Shown: positions 35,612 to 47,426 of the stretch, piece by piece
Numbering within the stretch: the stretch's first letter is position 1
How the letters are laid out: the number at the start of each line of letters is the position of its first letter
From: Polytrichum commune
Taxonomy: Eukaryota; Streptophyta; Polytrichopsida; Polytrichales; Polytrichaceae
DNA: 64,000 nucleotides
NCBI GenBank assembly: GCA_950295325.1
Contig: OX485804.1
Coordinates: 13,206,001-13,270,000, forward strand
Direction: 5' to 3'
The notes under the pieces: model-generated
What the model was told of the DNA's origin: nothing
Seen by the model: only the letters and a program-made list of their open reading frames with translations
Databases searched by the model: none
Program-made: the position numbers and the translations under genes

Positions 35612-36272
35612 TTGTATTTATTCTTTGAATATTAATATTCCAAAAGAAATTGGTGTAGAAAATGTTCATATGAGTTTCAAATCTTTCTACATAACAAACC
35701 AAAATGTTGTTGTCCCCAAACACTAAAATTCATCAGCCTATTGTGGGGACTTCCAACTCCACACAAAAGCTTGGTCATTGGGTGAATTGGGAATTATCTC
35801 AACATATTGAGTGATTGTGAATTACAAAGTTTGTCCTTTCAAAATTTACATTCAAAGTTAACATGCAAAAGTTGCAAGAGGTCAAAGTGAAGATTCTCAT
35901 TTCTCTTCAACAATAGGGCATGCCCTCTTTACACAATGTAGTAAGCCATTTGAACCTAGAATGGTACAATCTTTATTTTGAGCATATAGTCCAATTTCAT
36001 CACAACACAAGCTTTTCTTGGTGTTTGCTCAAGCCTTGCCATATAGGTACCACTCAAATATATAAGGTGTTTGATAAGAAGAATGACCACATAAGGCCCA
36101 CATACAAGCTTACAATTTCTTGGCACTCCTTGTGTATAATCTGATAAAGTAGGCTCCTATTTGGTTTGTGATCTATTGTGGACACCTAAAATTAAGGGTA
36201 TAATGGACATAGCATAATATGTTACATGCTAGTGTTTTTATTAAAAAGAGTTAGCGGGAAGCATAGGATGAC
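35612..36272. other. Intergenic stretch, nothing recognised
   Basis: Short open frames only, none with family features. Confidence 0.4.
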
Positions 36273-36280
36273 CTATGCGT

Positions 36281-36982
36281 CAGAGCCCTACATTGGGTGC
36301 CCATGCCCATGGGTTTTGGGTGGGCATGGGTGCGATATTATTGTTCATGGGTGGGCATGGGTTCGATATTATAATGGGTGGGCATGGGCCCCACCACAAA
36401 AGAAGCGCCCTAATGATGACACGACGTCTATGTACGATGAGTTTGAGGATGAGTGAGAAGAGATTCACGACAATGGGGATGAGATCATAGTTGTTAGCAA
36501 CTATGACGCACGTATTGAGCTTGAGTTCAGTATGTATGAGACATACAAGGTCACTGATCTCGAAAAAAATGAGATCATTGCAGCGGTGAGCTTAGCATTG
36601 CCAATGAATCGGGATACCACTGCTGAATTCAGTATTCTCTTGTGGTGGAAGCTGAAAGGAGCCCCCACATTCCCCATCATGTCGCGCGTGGCGCGTTCGG
36701 TTTTGTGCATCCCTGCATCCAACTCCAAATCGGAGTCAAACTTCTCAGATGTAGGGAATACGCTAACCAAGAAGCGCTCCGGGTTGAAGCCAGTGATAGT
36801 GAACGACCTTTTATTTGTCCGATCCAACCAAGACTTGGTGTAGGCGGGTAATACACATTACACAATTTTTGAATACATGGGCGCAATTTAAATAGCATGG
36901 GTGGGCATGGGTGGGCATAGCTTGTTGTTGATGAGCATGGTCTGGGTATGGGTGCAATTTAAAGGAAAAATGTTGGGCTCTG
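36281..36982 (+). mobile_element. Non-autonomous hAT element with perfect 8-bp target duplication
   Basis: The left end CAGAGCCCTACATT and right end AATGTTGGGCTCTG are inverted repeats with one mismatch. The element is bounded by identical 8-bp CTATGCGT (36273-36280 and 36983-36990), the size typical of hAT transposons. The 702-bp body has subterminal GGGTGGGCATGGG repeats and keeps only the dimerisation end of a transposase. The intact target duplication suggests a recent insertion. Confidence 0.92.
36532..36843 (+). pseudogene. hAT transposase C-terminal dimerisation fragment
   Basis: The open frame of 103 codons contains the hAT dimerisation signature: LLWWKLKGAPTFPIMSRVAR, then SVLCIPASNSKSESNFSDVG, then a run through KRSGLKPVIVNDLLFVRSNQ. 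The zinc finger and the DDE catalytic part are absent. It lies inside the element at 36281-36982, so it is an internally deleted derivative that would need transposase from elsewhere. Confidence 0.85.
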
Positions 36983-37239
36983 CTATGCGTGCACACTGAG
37001 CAATGAAGACAAGTGATTGGAGCCTAATATAGCAAACTTTACTTTACTAATATAAATCAAATGCTACCTACATTTTTCATCTACACTATTTTAGATATAA
37101 TATCGTACGGGTCATTTTATCCAAGCCATAGTAATTCCAAAATTAGTATAATTTTTTTTCTCTTTTGAATATTCTATAATGTTTCTCATGTGTTTAATAA
37201 AATTTTGACAACAACCTCCTCATGAAGAGGGTCTAATTC

Positions 37240-37950
37240 GGTGGCTTATCTCAATCATACATCTATGTTTGAGTTGTGTGTGGTTAGCTTTGGATCTAAG
37301 AACGGTTACTAGAAAGACACATGTGTACGAGATTCTATACACCTAAGTCATCTGCTTGGTTGGCGTGCTTGATCCATCCTTAAATGATAGATGACATGCA
37401 CATGCTTGGTTTCAATAACCCACACTAATTAATACCACTATAATCAATGTATCCCAACTTAACATAGATCCCTCTCTGCCATTTTAATCAAGCTTGCCTC
37501 CCGAGTTAGTACTTACTAATTAAGCTTCCTTCAAAGTTAAAACGTACCTACCTGCACACACCAATGGTACATCGGCACCATTCTTAATCTCTCAATAAAG
37601 AAGACCGTGTGTAAAGTAAGTGGGCCTATTACGTTGTACAACTTATAGCAATATTTGAAAATAATTCATATATAGATCAACTTCTTACACCGCTTGTAAT
37701 TAAACTTTTGAAATGTTTCACAAAGGGGATTGTTAAGTAGACCACACACTGGTTAAAATGACTACAGCCGATATGTTAGGCGTCGATTAGGCTCTGACTT
37801 GTCATCAAAGTTGATCAAGTTTATGAATTCTAACATAAAGCTTATACTTTACTCTTCTTCATGTGTGCGATGAAAAATCAGATTTTGGTAAGTCATGTGA
37901 CCATGCGACGCATCTGTATGGTCATTTTAACAAACTACGCGATCAATATA
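37240..37950 (-). repeat. Dispersed repeat R4, minus-orientation copy
   Basis: Its reverse complement matches 61010-61560: 'gtagtttgttaaaatgacca' against 'gtagtttgttgaaaggatca', then 'ggtcacatgac', 'tgatttttcat.gcacacatg' and 'ttagaatt.ataaacttg'. The edge near 37260-37310 ('ttagctttggatctaagaac' complement) also recurs near 56640-56695 and 3240-3285. It is non-coding. Confidence 0.7.
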
Positions 37951-39039
37951 ACGATTCCCTTAAATATATGGCAATTTTGAGTATCTTAATTTACCTCATT
38001 CACCCTCAACACTAGGCAGTTAGCCCAAGCAAGCACTAAGTTAAGTGATGCGAGGGATAGTTCAAAGACTCATGTGTTTCACACATGATAATAAGTGATA
38101 CAACATGTTTGTATTGGATAAAGTTCACATGGAGGTCACTCCCTCATTAATTAATGCATACACGTGTGCTCAAGATTTATTTATCGAGGGGCTATTTACC
38201 TTGCAGAAAAGATGATAAGATATGGTATTTTTTAAAATAAAGGTAAATGCTTGTATTTTAATACACCCTATCAGTCATGATAATTTGTTTGGGGAATCAT
38301 TTTAAAATACCCTATTTTATTTATACTGCATTTTTTTTCTTATACCCCAAGTAACCAATTTTTTTGACTTTACCCCAATTTCTTTTCTCGAAGCTCAACT
38401 GTTGTCCATTTTTTTCGTAAACCACATTTTATTTCGTACACCCCATTTTTCTTTGGTTTTGTAAGCGACCGATTTTTTCATGAAGGACATTTCTCTTCTT
38501 ACAACCATGAATTATGAAGTTCAACCACAATGCCAAACTCACATGAACCAAATCAAAACAATAAATCTAAGATATGTGATTGTGAAATAAAGTCAAACAA
38601 AGCGCCGAGATTTTCCCTCTCGACACGTGGGTAGAGACCATTAACTCCACATTGGAACCATTGGTTCAGTAACATTCAAGCAAGCCAGCGTGCGAAGTTA
38701 TCCATCCAAGCATTTTCAACAGAAAATTGCCTTTTTTCATCCACTAGCACAGACACTACCCTAGATCTACTACCCCTAGTAATTGTTTCCACGCTATTTT
38801 ACATGTACTGACTAGATAAAAGAGGCCATTACATGTGATGGTATTTTACATGTAAACAAGTTTCATTATTTTAAACCCCCCTATATTATATGTACATTTT
38901 TTGCAAAATTTACCTACAATGAATATATTAGACCCTATTTTTTTTGCACGTTGTTTCTATGATTTTCTCCAGTGACCTCCCCGTGATAAAGTTGAGGACT
39001 TAGGCCCGTTTTACACACGTGACAAAGGGCCATTGGGAA
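37951..39039. other. Intergenic stretch, nothing recognised
   Basis: Very AT-rich, with repeated 'taccccaa.t' words near 38340-38450. No gene signal. Confidence 0.4.
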
Positions 39040-39325
39040 AAACTGATTTAGGATCTCTCGTGGTCCATGAGATTTATCCATAAAGTCACTCAAAGAGGGG
39101 TGAAATCGTGGGTTTGATCCTTCTTTGAGGAAACTTTCTATTGAGAGCTTGCTAGCTTGTTGTGTATCAATTGGAGCTTGCTTTGAAAGTTGGGTGACAC
39201 TTTAGGGACCTCCTCTTTGCACCTCTCAAATTTTAAGAAATTTTTAGAATTAAGGATAGGGTATGCGCATGAGACCCGTTGTCCTAAATCCCATATCGGC
39301 CTATGCAAGGTTAGCTTTGGCCCAC
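39040..39325 (+). repeat. Dispersed repeat R2, intergenic copy
   Basis: Partner of the inverted copy in UBX intron 4 (6895-7165). See that entry for the shared words. Confidence 0.65.
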
Positions 39326-41590
39326 CTATCCTAGTAGGACAAACTAGATAACCAGTTACATCAGGAATAACATGACACCACTCTTTGTGTATGATATTCT
39401 AAGCATTCATAAACTTGGGTAACTTTTATGCTAATTCTCATAAACTCATGGTTTGGGACTAAACCCACAGTTTCATCTACTTTACTATATATACAAATTA
39501 CTCTAGTGTCTGGGGAGATTTTAAGGCATGTTTGGTTGAGACCCTAGTGTTTGTATGCCAATGCCTCACATTATACCCCTTCTTACACTCACATTAGTTC
39601 ATACATGGTATGAAATTTCCCTCTCTAGGGATTGCACATTCTAGACAATTTATCACAACTGCGTTCCCACTTGCAAATTGTCTTGAATTGATAAAAACCG
39701 GATATTTCTCAACAACACAAATGGTGGGCATCATGCATGGAATTGTAGGTTGGACGCAAGATTGGAGAAAAGATTATCGAGCAAGAGTCAATAGGCCGGC
39801 CACATTCCTCACACTTAATGTCAAAATTTATAAACACTCACAATGAACAGACTAGCTAGGTTTTGAGAACTTACAGATATATCTTCAAGAGAGTCTGATT
39901 GGAAACAAACTTGCATCTTTCCCTCAGACAGAACGTAAGCGAACAAAAAGTATCAAGGTGTGAAGACAAGTATACCTCAGATTCGGTAACAAATCAAGCT
40001 CGTGTTTCATTTCGATCTCGTATGCGGGGCAACTTTGTTCATTAATTGTGCACATGACCATACAATGTAATGTCCACTTTGTATACCCAAGAACCCGATC
40101 AGCCTGGAAAATTAGCCACTATTGTTTGTGCAGCTACAGACATATTTCAAACTTCTTGGAATTTGGAATCCATGTGATCCTCAATGTAGCTACCAAAATG
40201 TTATGGTGAGTGATGAGCACGAAAACTAGATAGAATTTGAAGCAGTGAAAAACTCAAAATGGATGGGAAAAGGAGAAACTATTTCACACCTTGGCGAAGC
40301 ACATGGTGGTGGATTGTGCAGTCCAAGAGTGCAAATAATGAAGATTAAAAGCATTTCGGGCAACTGTTCTCCAAGCGTTCGCAGCTTCTCTACGAGAGAG
40401 AAGAGAGGCGGAAGCAGAGGAGGAAAGCTTCTCAAATATGATGAGATTGTAGATATGGTAGTGGTTCTGGAAGATGGGTACGTGTGGATCCTTTGTTTTG
40501 GTAGATTTCAGGGGGTTCTAATAATAAGGATGTGGCGCAATGCAAGAGTGTGGTTTGAGTTCTTTGGTGGTTTGCTTTAATGTCAAAACCCATGATATAT
40601 GGGAGGGAAATGTGACAACAAAGAGTGAGATTTAAAGCGAGAACATATATTCCCTAGGTTCTGAGATACACGAGAAGGAGTGACGTCAAAGGGGTTGATA
40701 TTACGGAGTTTAGGGTGCAGTAGCTTCTTCCAAAAAGCGACAATCGCATTGTTACACAATGCCACTGACATCGAGGTATCCAAGGTGTTCAAACGCATCT
40801 TAGTAGATTATCTATGCACAATTGGGTGTACTAAAAAGTGATTAACCTTGGGAGAGTTGCAAAATGAGAGCCTAGAACTCCGCATTTTCTGGTGAGGGAG
40901 GAGAGATCAGGAGCAAAGTGAGTAATTGGTAGCTATGGCCCTGCCAAAGAATCCCTTGCATACATTGTTTCGTGATTTTAGTAGAGCCGTAGAGAATACA
41001 CAAAGTTGGAAAGGGATTAATAGATTTAGATCCAAGAATTACATCATTGGTAGTAGCGTGTGAGTACGCAGCTCGTAGATCAGGTGTGCTTTGGCATCTG
41101 TAAGAGCTGGGGAGCAAGAATGTTGGTGGTCTGATGCAACGGATCTGCTATAACTCCACCACCACTATCAATCATAGTTTGTGGATCTGATCTACTTGCT
41201 AGTTTATGTGTGTATGGCCTACTCGACTCCACAACCGCCTCCTGATCCAGATCCATCGCGTCAACCTCAAGGCTAAACAACAAAGATCTGCAATGCATTA
41301 GCAACAACATCGCCAACGTAGGAAAACTTCCACGATCGAGACAACCACTTGGATCTGACCAACACTAATGCAACCTCAGGAACCACGCTAGATCCTCACA
41401 GAGTCAGCACTCGGCACATACGACACCGGCAACATGCGACCTCATCCGCAACGCCACTGGATCCCAAACATCACCTATCAGCAAACATACGAGCCCACCC
41501 ATCCAACAGGGCAACACAAAATCAACGCAACACAAACAACCCAACAACAATTTAAAGGCCCACAACAACCCCAAGACTACTCTAGGCCAC
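39326..41590. other. Intergenic stretch with unrecognised open frames
   Basis: Open frames at 40245-40580 (+, 111 codons) and 41080-41316 (-, 78 codons) have plausible base composition. They show no domain, signal peptide or splice context that I recognise. The plus-strand frame has a basic, glycine- and serine-rich middle and a hydrophobic end. I make no functional claim. Confidence 0.35.
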
Positions 41591-41880
41591 TTAAGTCCCA
41601 GAATGGTTATATGAGCACAATGGCAAGGACGAAAGCGCGCCTCCGAACCCTTGAAAACGGGTTTTGATAATAACCTCAACATAACCTGCACAATCACACA
41701 AATTGTCCCTCTTCCCTAGCAAAACATAGAAGTCAACAAAAATAAAACATGGAATGTCCTCACTTACCCAATTCCAAATATACAACCCTCTAATACAATC
41801 CCACCACTCCCAAACTACGAAAACAAAATACTCATGAGTTCTCTCCTCAATACTGTTTTTACACATATGGATCTTTTAAC
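41591..41880 (-). pseudogene. Possible reverse-transcriptase zinc-binding fragment
   Basis: On the minus strand, MCKNSIEERTHEYFVFVVW and a following W-rich segment resemble the zf-RVT region of LINE polyproteins (C..C..EE..EH.F..C..W...W), but the expected cysteines are partly missing. It lies next to a LINE RNase H relic on the opposite strand, so an origin from a second or inverted copy is possible. Confidence 0.3.
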
Positions 41881-41969
41881 CCTTTAAAAAAAATACGAGA
41901 CATCTGGCTACGTGAAGAAGTTGGATACGGTATATATAACCACGAAAAAAAAATTCAAAACTAGCAATA

Positions 41970-42366
41970 CGATTACTAGGCCTACAAAGCGTATTTAGAG
42001 CAGAAGTAATGGCCATACATCACACCCTTACAATGATCAATAAAGACTTCCCAAATCAAGCCGCACATATCTTCAGAGATTGCCTTAATGGTCTATTTGT
42101 GATAAAAAAACCAAATAAAACATCTCACACTACATAACAACCATCCCGATAAAACCATTTTAGAAGAAAAAGTTAACTTCCCAATACAAAGAACTCAACC
42201 CACAACATTAGATAAAGTAAGAGCACATGCCAACGTAACAGGAAATGAAGAAGCAAACACACTTGCTAAAGAAGGTATGTCAAAAGAACACTCCGACGCC
42301 TCACAACCACATGAATTTTTCCACTCAACACCATGCTACTACCAAAAAGATGATTGGACATATTAG
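41970..42366 (+). pseudogene. LINE RNase H relic
   Basis: The frame from 41970 reads RLLGLQSVFRAEVMAIHHTL then FPNQAAHIFRDCLNGLFVIK to a stop at about 42136. After frame changes, KVRAHANVTGNEEANTLAKE follows and runs to a stop at 42364. E (AEVMAI), D (RDCLNG) and the H..(G)NE.A block are RNase H catalytic landmarks of plant non-LTR retrotransposons. The final catalytic D is replaced by N (EEAN). The 3' neighbour lacks a clear poly(A) tail. Confidence 0.75.
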
Positions 42367-42559
42367 ATTCATTGAAAAACATCTCACGAAAAATGATAAA
42401 AAACCTCAACTAACTTATTATTTTTGAATGGCTTTCACAACCAAAGATTGCGTTGGTTTTCCAAAGTGCGAATTAGAATGAAGGAAGGGTTGTGGTGTAT
42501 ATCGGGAGTTCTATCAATTTGTAATATATTTTAGCTCATCTATTTGCAAAAAAAAAACA

Positions 42560-42870
42560 AGAAAACGGTAGAACCGTGAGGCTCTGTCCTTTACTATGAA
42601 AGACTACAATTGTAGATGTCCACTTTGCTCATGCCAATCCATGGCTACTTACTATACCAAACGTTCCTTGAATTTTGTGCACCTTCTTCTCAAATGCGGG
42701 TCAAGGATTGAAGCTATTCATTTATCACCCGAAATTTTCAAAATAAATAATCAAGAACTGCCGAAATAACTATACTTAACTAGATTTCTTTCAATGCCTT
42801 TTAGGGAGCAATTATAGTTTATATATATATATAAAAACTATAGTTAACATCCACATTAAATGGGTATCCA
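42560..42870 (-). repeat. Dispersed repeat R3, minus-strand copy
   Basis: Inverted partner of 21820-22125 at high identity, including 'cggtagaaccgtgaggctct' at one edge. Confidence 0.85.
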
Positions 42871-45237
42871 CTGTGGCGCATTGAGATACAATATGATCTT
42901 GCCAAATACTTAAACTACACACACAAATCATAACGAATTTTGAAACGAAGTAGGTTTAAGCTCAAATAACTATTGCCTCAAATAACCTTGTCTTGGGTTG
43001 AAATTCTTGACCGACTAGTGTACTTCTTCACCATCGTCTAAACTAGCCATAAGAGAAAATCTTGTTCTTAGCAACCACTTTGGCCACCACAAGTTAGCAG
43101 CTTTAGTCCTTGTTGGCACACTAGTTTTGTTGGTACACAACCACACATGCTAGTGTGGCCTTAGTAAACTTAATGGGCAGCCCCCCCCCCCCCAAAAAAA
43201 AAAACGCATGCCAGAGGGAGAAAATTGGTAAAGTTAAATGCTATGTGACATAGTACTGGTTCCTGCCCCACTTATCATGGTAGCCATCATGTGCATAATT
43301 TTTTTGTAAAAACCTTACAAATGCAACATGATAGGAAGTGGTAGGCTACCGTGTCTACTCCCTGCAAAGGGTGAAGTAGTATTACATCCAACGCCACTAC
43401 CTTGGGGTATGGCCAAGGATGTTCTACGAACAGACACTCTAGTCACTCCGAGTTCTTCTTCTTATGGTAGGCTACCAACAACAAGATAGGTTACCTTTGA
43501 AAAAATGGTCCATGATTCCAAATAATATAACAAATGCAACCATGTCCACAAAAAATTGGTGGCATGATGAGTTGTCCCCAACAACATCCGTATGTTCTTA
43601 AGGTTTCCAAAGCATTTCATTCTTAAAGCCTACCACATAGTGCATTTAGTAGCAAAATGATTGTCACATATACTAGTTTTAATTGAACAGGGGATTGCTT
43701 GAGACATAATATCTCCCATTGATATCAACTTTAAATTTAATTATCTTAATGATGATTTTAATGAATCGATGTGTTAAGGTGCAAATTTACTTATTTAATT
43801 GGTTTTGTTCCAAATTTGAAATAGACTCAAGGTTATGATTGACCCATCATTGAGAACTCACTTTGAATGAATATGAGTATTATAGGCTTGCTTTATAAGG
43901 CTGACCTTTTTAAAGCAATCTAAGTAAGCTTGAGTTGATCGGATCTTATTAATGTGGAATAAGTCCCAATATGCTACTAAGTATGTCAAACATTTTAATG
44001 AAATGTAGAGTTTAACATTGATCTCATCAAAATGGACTCCAAATTGATTTAGAAGTAAGCCTAGATCCACATGATGTGTCAAACATCGGACACATCCTCT
44101 CAAAAGAGTTCCACGATAATATGACGCATTCCTAGTACTAAGCTAGTAAGTTGCGTTGGATGGATATGCTTCTAGCAAACTTTAAGTACTCACTAACCCT
44201 ACCTTTGAATTGCAACAAATGTGGTGCATCGGAACGTGCCACAATAACATTAGACTAACTACAAGGATCTCATACCGATGTCATTGGTTCTTTGCCCCTA
44301 TGAGATACATCGTAATCTATATGAATGGTAGATTTACATACCTACTATTAATAAAGATCCAATAACAAGACTACCTAGGACGTGATGCTTGTAGGTAATG
44401 ACTACACCGGAGCTTTAATGGCAATCTACACCAATGTGTGGAAACCTTGATGGATTGCATGCAATTGGCACAAGACAAACGTTGAGCTCACTTTTGAGAA
44501 GTCCAATGTTAGGCTAGGTGTCATGGGTTTAGTGAGCCTACCTACATCTTGGGTAGCTTTAATGGAGTCTTGTCCCCAAAGGAATAGAGAGTGGCATGGC
44601 GGATAGTCACATGCATTGGTGGGCATAATGGCCCCACCAATGCACGTAAGCTTGATGAGATAAGGGATTAGTATAACAAACTTTGATAGTGTGGCATGAT
44701 CGAATGCTACAGTAATGCATCATGTGCTATGGAGCATAATGAGACAACTTACATAGAGGTTTGCTCATGAAATTTTTCTTTTTGCATGATTCAATAGAAA
44801 AGTAACTTACGTCATGCTGGACTCAATATAACATTATTTAGCCATGTGGGTCAGTTCCACTGACCCTAGAATATGTCAATTATATTATGTGGGCCCCTTG
44901 AACAAAGTAGTAATATTTGCTTATTGTTCATGCATGCCGGTTGACATTGGGAAATTTGGGTGGAGTTATACTCTTGGCTTACTCACAATAATCATTGTTC
45001 ATCCCAACATTGTTCATAAGAAGTATTGTTCATTGGGTTTTTATTAATTGAAAATACTATTCATAGCAACACTATTCACTGCGAATACCCACACTATTCA
45101 CAGTTTTCATACCGGCATTGGTTTCTTCCTATTATCTAAGTTTCTACCCATGAAGGTAAGATAGTGGAGGCCCATGCCATATGCTAATTATAGAAATGAA
45201 ATGTTAATGGTTTTTTGCACCCCTTCCTTGCTCCATT
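42871..45237. other. Intergenic stretch, nothing recognised
   Basis: AT-rich DNA with short open frames only. It holds a 13-bp C run joined to an A run at 43181-43204. No RNA gene or terminal repeat pair was found. Confidence 0.4.
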
Positions 45238-45627
45238 AACTACACAAAATATGGTATTTAGTGTCACCAATTCTAATTGTCTTGCTCAATACTAATTGTA
45301 AACCGTAGTGTAGTGTCACCAACACTAAAAGTTAACCCATCATTATTTGTCATTCCTTGTATTTTTTTTGGAGGGGGGGGGATTATACATTTACAATCTT
45401 GCAAATACTATCACTCACCAAGTGGTTTTTCATCCAAATTTCAATCATCCATGACAAATATTTCATCACAAGTTGATGACGATAGAAGGTAGGGTTTTGG
45501 CCAATGGATGAACTCATCCATCATCCATCATCACATTTGTTCACTTATTCATAAGAAGTGTCACCTGAAAAGTTACCACAATGACATAAAATACCATATG
45601 CCACTAAATATGATATTTAGTGTAGTT
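45238..45627 (-). mobile_element. MITE family A, complete copy 1
   Basis: The ends are inverted: AACTACACAAAATATGGTAT at left and the complement of AACTACACTAAATATCATAT at right, bounding 390 bp. The core ('tctaattgtcttgctcaata', 'accaacactaaa.gttaac') matches the other copies. It is non-coding. Target duplication not resolved. Confidence 0.8.
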
Positions 45628-45779
45628 CACCACTAGTCATGTCCAAGCCTTGCCAAAACACCTCCCAAGCTAGTCCTTCATTCCTAGAACACTCCTTTGC
45701 AATGTTTTTATATCTGGCTATACAAATGTTTTTTGCTACACTAGTTAGGGCCATGCTATGTTTACACATGGTTTATTTT

Positions 45780-47000
45780 GAAAATGCCCGTTGGGTTAGC
45801 CTCAAACCGGGTCAGGCGGCATGCATTGTAGCCAACCCGGCCCCGTTACCACGGTGTTAGAGGCCACCCCCCGGCTCAATCACGGCCGCCCGTATCGCCG
45901 TCGATCTAACGGCCGAGGGATAGGGGGCCCAAACCCTAACCCTCACTCCAACCCCTCGCCTCTTCCGTCATCTCCTCCCTTTGCTGCCTTCGCCACCCCA
46001 AGCCCGTTGTGTGCTTCTCCATCGCCGCTCTGCTCCTCTCCTGCCGCTCTGAAGCCACCTGTGCTCATGCTCCTACTCCGTTCTTGCTCCCGGCACCTGC
46101 TCCTGCTCCGCTTTGTTCCTTGCACCTGCTCCGATCCTGAGTCCTTGTAGTTGCCGCTCCCGCTCCCTGCACGTGCTCCGCTCTATGCACATGCACCCGA
46201 CTGGCAACTGCACCTGGTTCCTTCCCCGCGCCGTGTTTGTTGATGTGGCCGCTCCTTGTTGCTCCATCCCCGCTGCTTCATCCCCGCTGCTTCATCCCCG
46301 CTTCTTGTTGCTCCATCCTCGCTGCTCCATCCTTGGTCCTTGGCGCTCCTTCCCCGCTCTGTGTTTCTGCATCCCCGCTCTGTGGTGCTCCATCCCCGCT
46401 GCCCCATCCTCTGTCCTTGCTGCTCCATCCTCAGTGCCTCACATGTCATCTTCACTTTGTATTTGGTAGTTGAACCCTTTAGATCTCTTGGAGTTATGGG
46501 TGTGTAGGTTGGCTGGTGATTGTGTGGCGGCGGCTGCACTTACAAAATCTACAATTTATTGCTTGAATGAATGTTCAAATTTAAACCTCCATGGCCATTT
46601 CGAATCCGCAAGGCAAACTCCCAACCATCACCCCATTTCAATTTTTTTTTCCTTTCCTCATTTTTTGTCTTGGACTTTGTGTCTTGTATTTCAAGTTCTA
46701 ATGGCCCCTTCTCATGTGTTCTTAGGTGGAGGATGTTGCAGATTGCTTAGGGCATCGCCACCGTGGGCACCAACAGTCCCCAACGCGGCCCGGGCCAACA
46801 AAAAGTCCCCACCGTCCTACGGTTTGCCGGGTTTTCGAGGCAGGCCCCGGCAAGCTTAGACTCCCTCCACGCCGGGCGCCTAGATTTATGCAGGTGGGCA
46901 TTTTTTGTTTAACTTTGGTTAGTTTCTGAGCCGAGCCGAGCCACGCTACGCCACGCCCCGCCGAGCCGCCTTCGCTCCAGCTCCTTCTCCTTCTCCGTCT
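45780..47000. other. GC-rich island with degenerate CCCCGCTGC repeats
   Basis: This 1.2-kb block is markedly richer in C and G than its surroundings. It has 'aaaccctaaccct' near 45930 and degenerate repeats of 'catccccgctgctt' at 46260-46440. A 'gccgagccgagccacgc' cluster lies at about 46930-46975. Open frames here are low-complexity by-products of composition. It directly precedes the hAT transposase and may be part of that element or another insertion. Confidence 0.5.
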
Positions 47001-47426
47001 TTTTTTTCCTTTATTTCTGCTCATTGGGGTTTGGACAAGGGTTATGGGACATGTTCTTGTGGCCCTCTCCTTATATTTGAGGAGGAATACCTCACATGTA
47101 TAGGCTGTAGCCATATTTTTGAGCATTCTTCCCATGGGCAACCGCCCTCTTTGTGGTCTTCGGACCTCTCACCCTTTTCTAATGTTTTGGTGAGGTTTTT
47201 GTGGGTTCTCTCATTGCTGAAGTGGTGTTTCATCCTTGTTAGGACGCATCCTTTGCTAGTTTTCGGCTCCCCTTTGCCGCATGTATTTGTGATTGCAACC
47301 TTAAGTGCTTTAAATCCTTGCTGGTTGGTTTTTTAGGTGGTCTTGTTTGTAGTTTGAAGTTGTTAGGTCGTTGGGTGCTTTTTTTTTGTTATTTTCTTCG
47401 TTTTGGCCATAGTTGTGACCATAACC

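Noticed and set aside
41434-41667. Open frames rich in H, N, T and Q at 41349-41667 as a LINE ORF1
   Set aside because: No zinc knuckle or coiled coil is visible. Their composition follows local base bias.
46113-46539. Overlapping open frames of 60-118 codons on both strands in the GC-rich island
   Set aside because: They arise from low stop-codon frequency in C-rich repeats, and no frame shows a domain.
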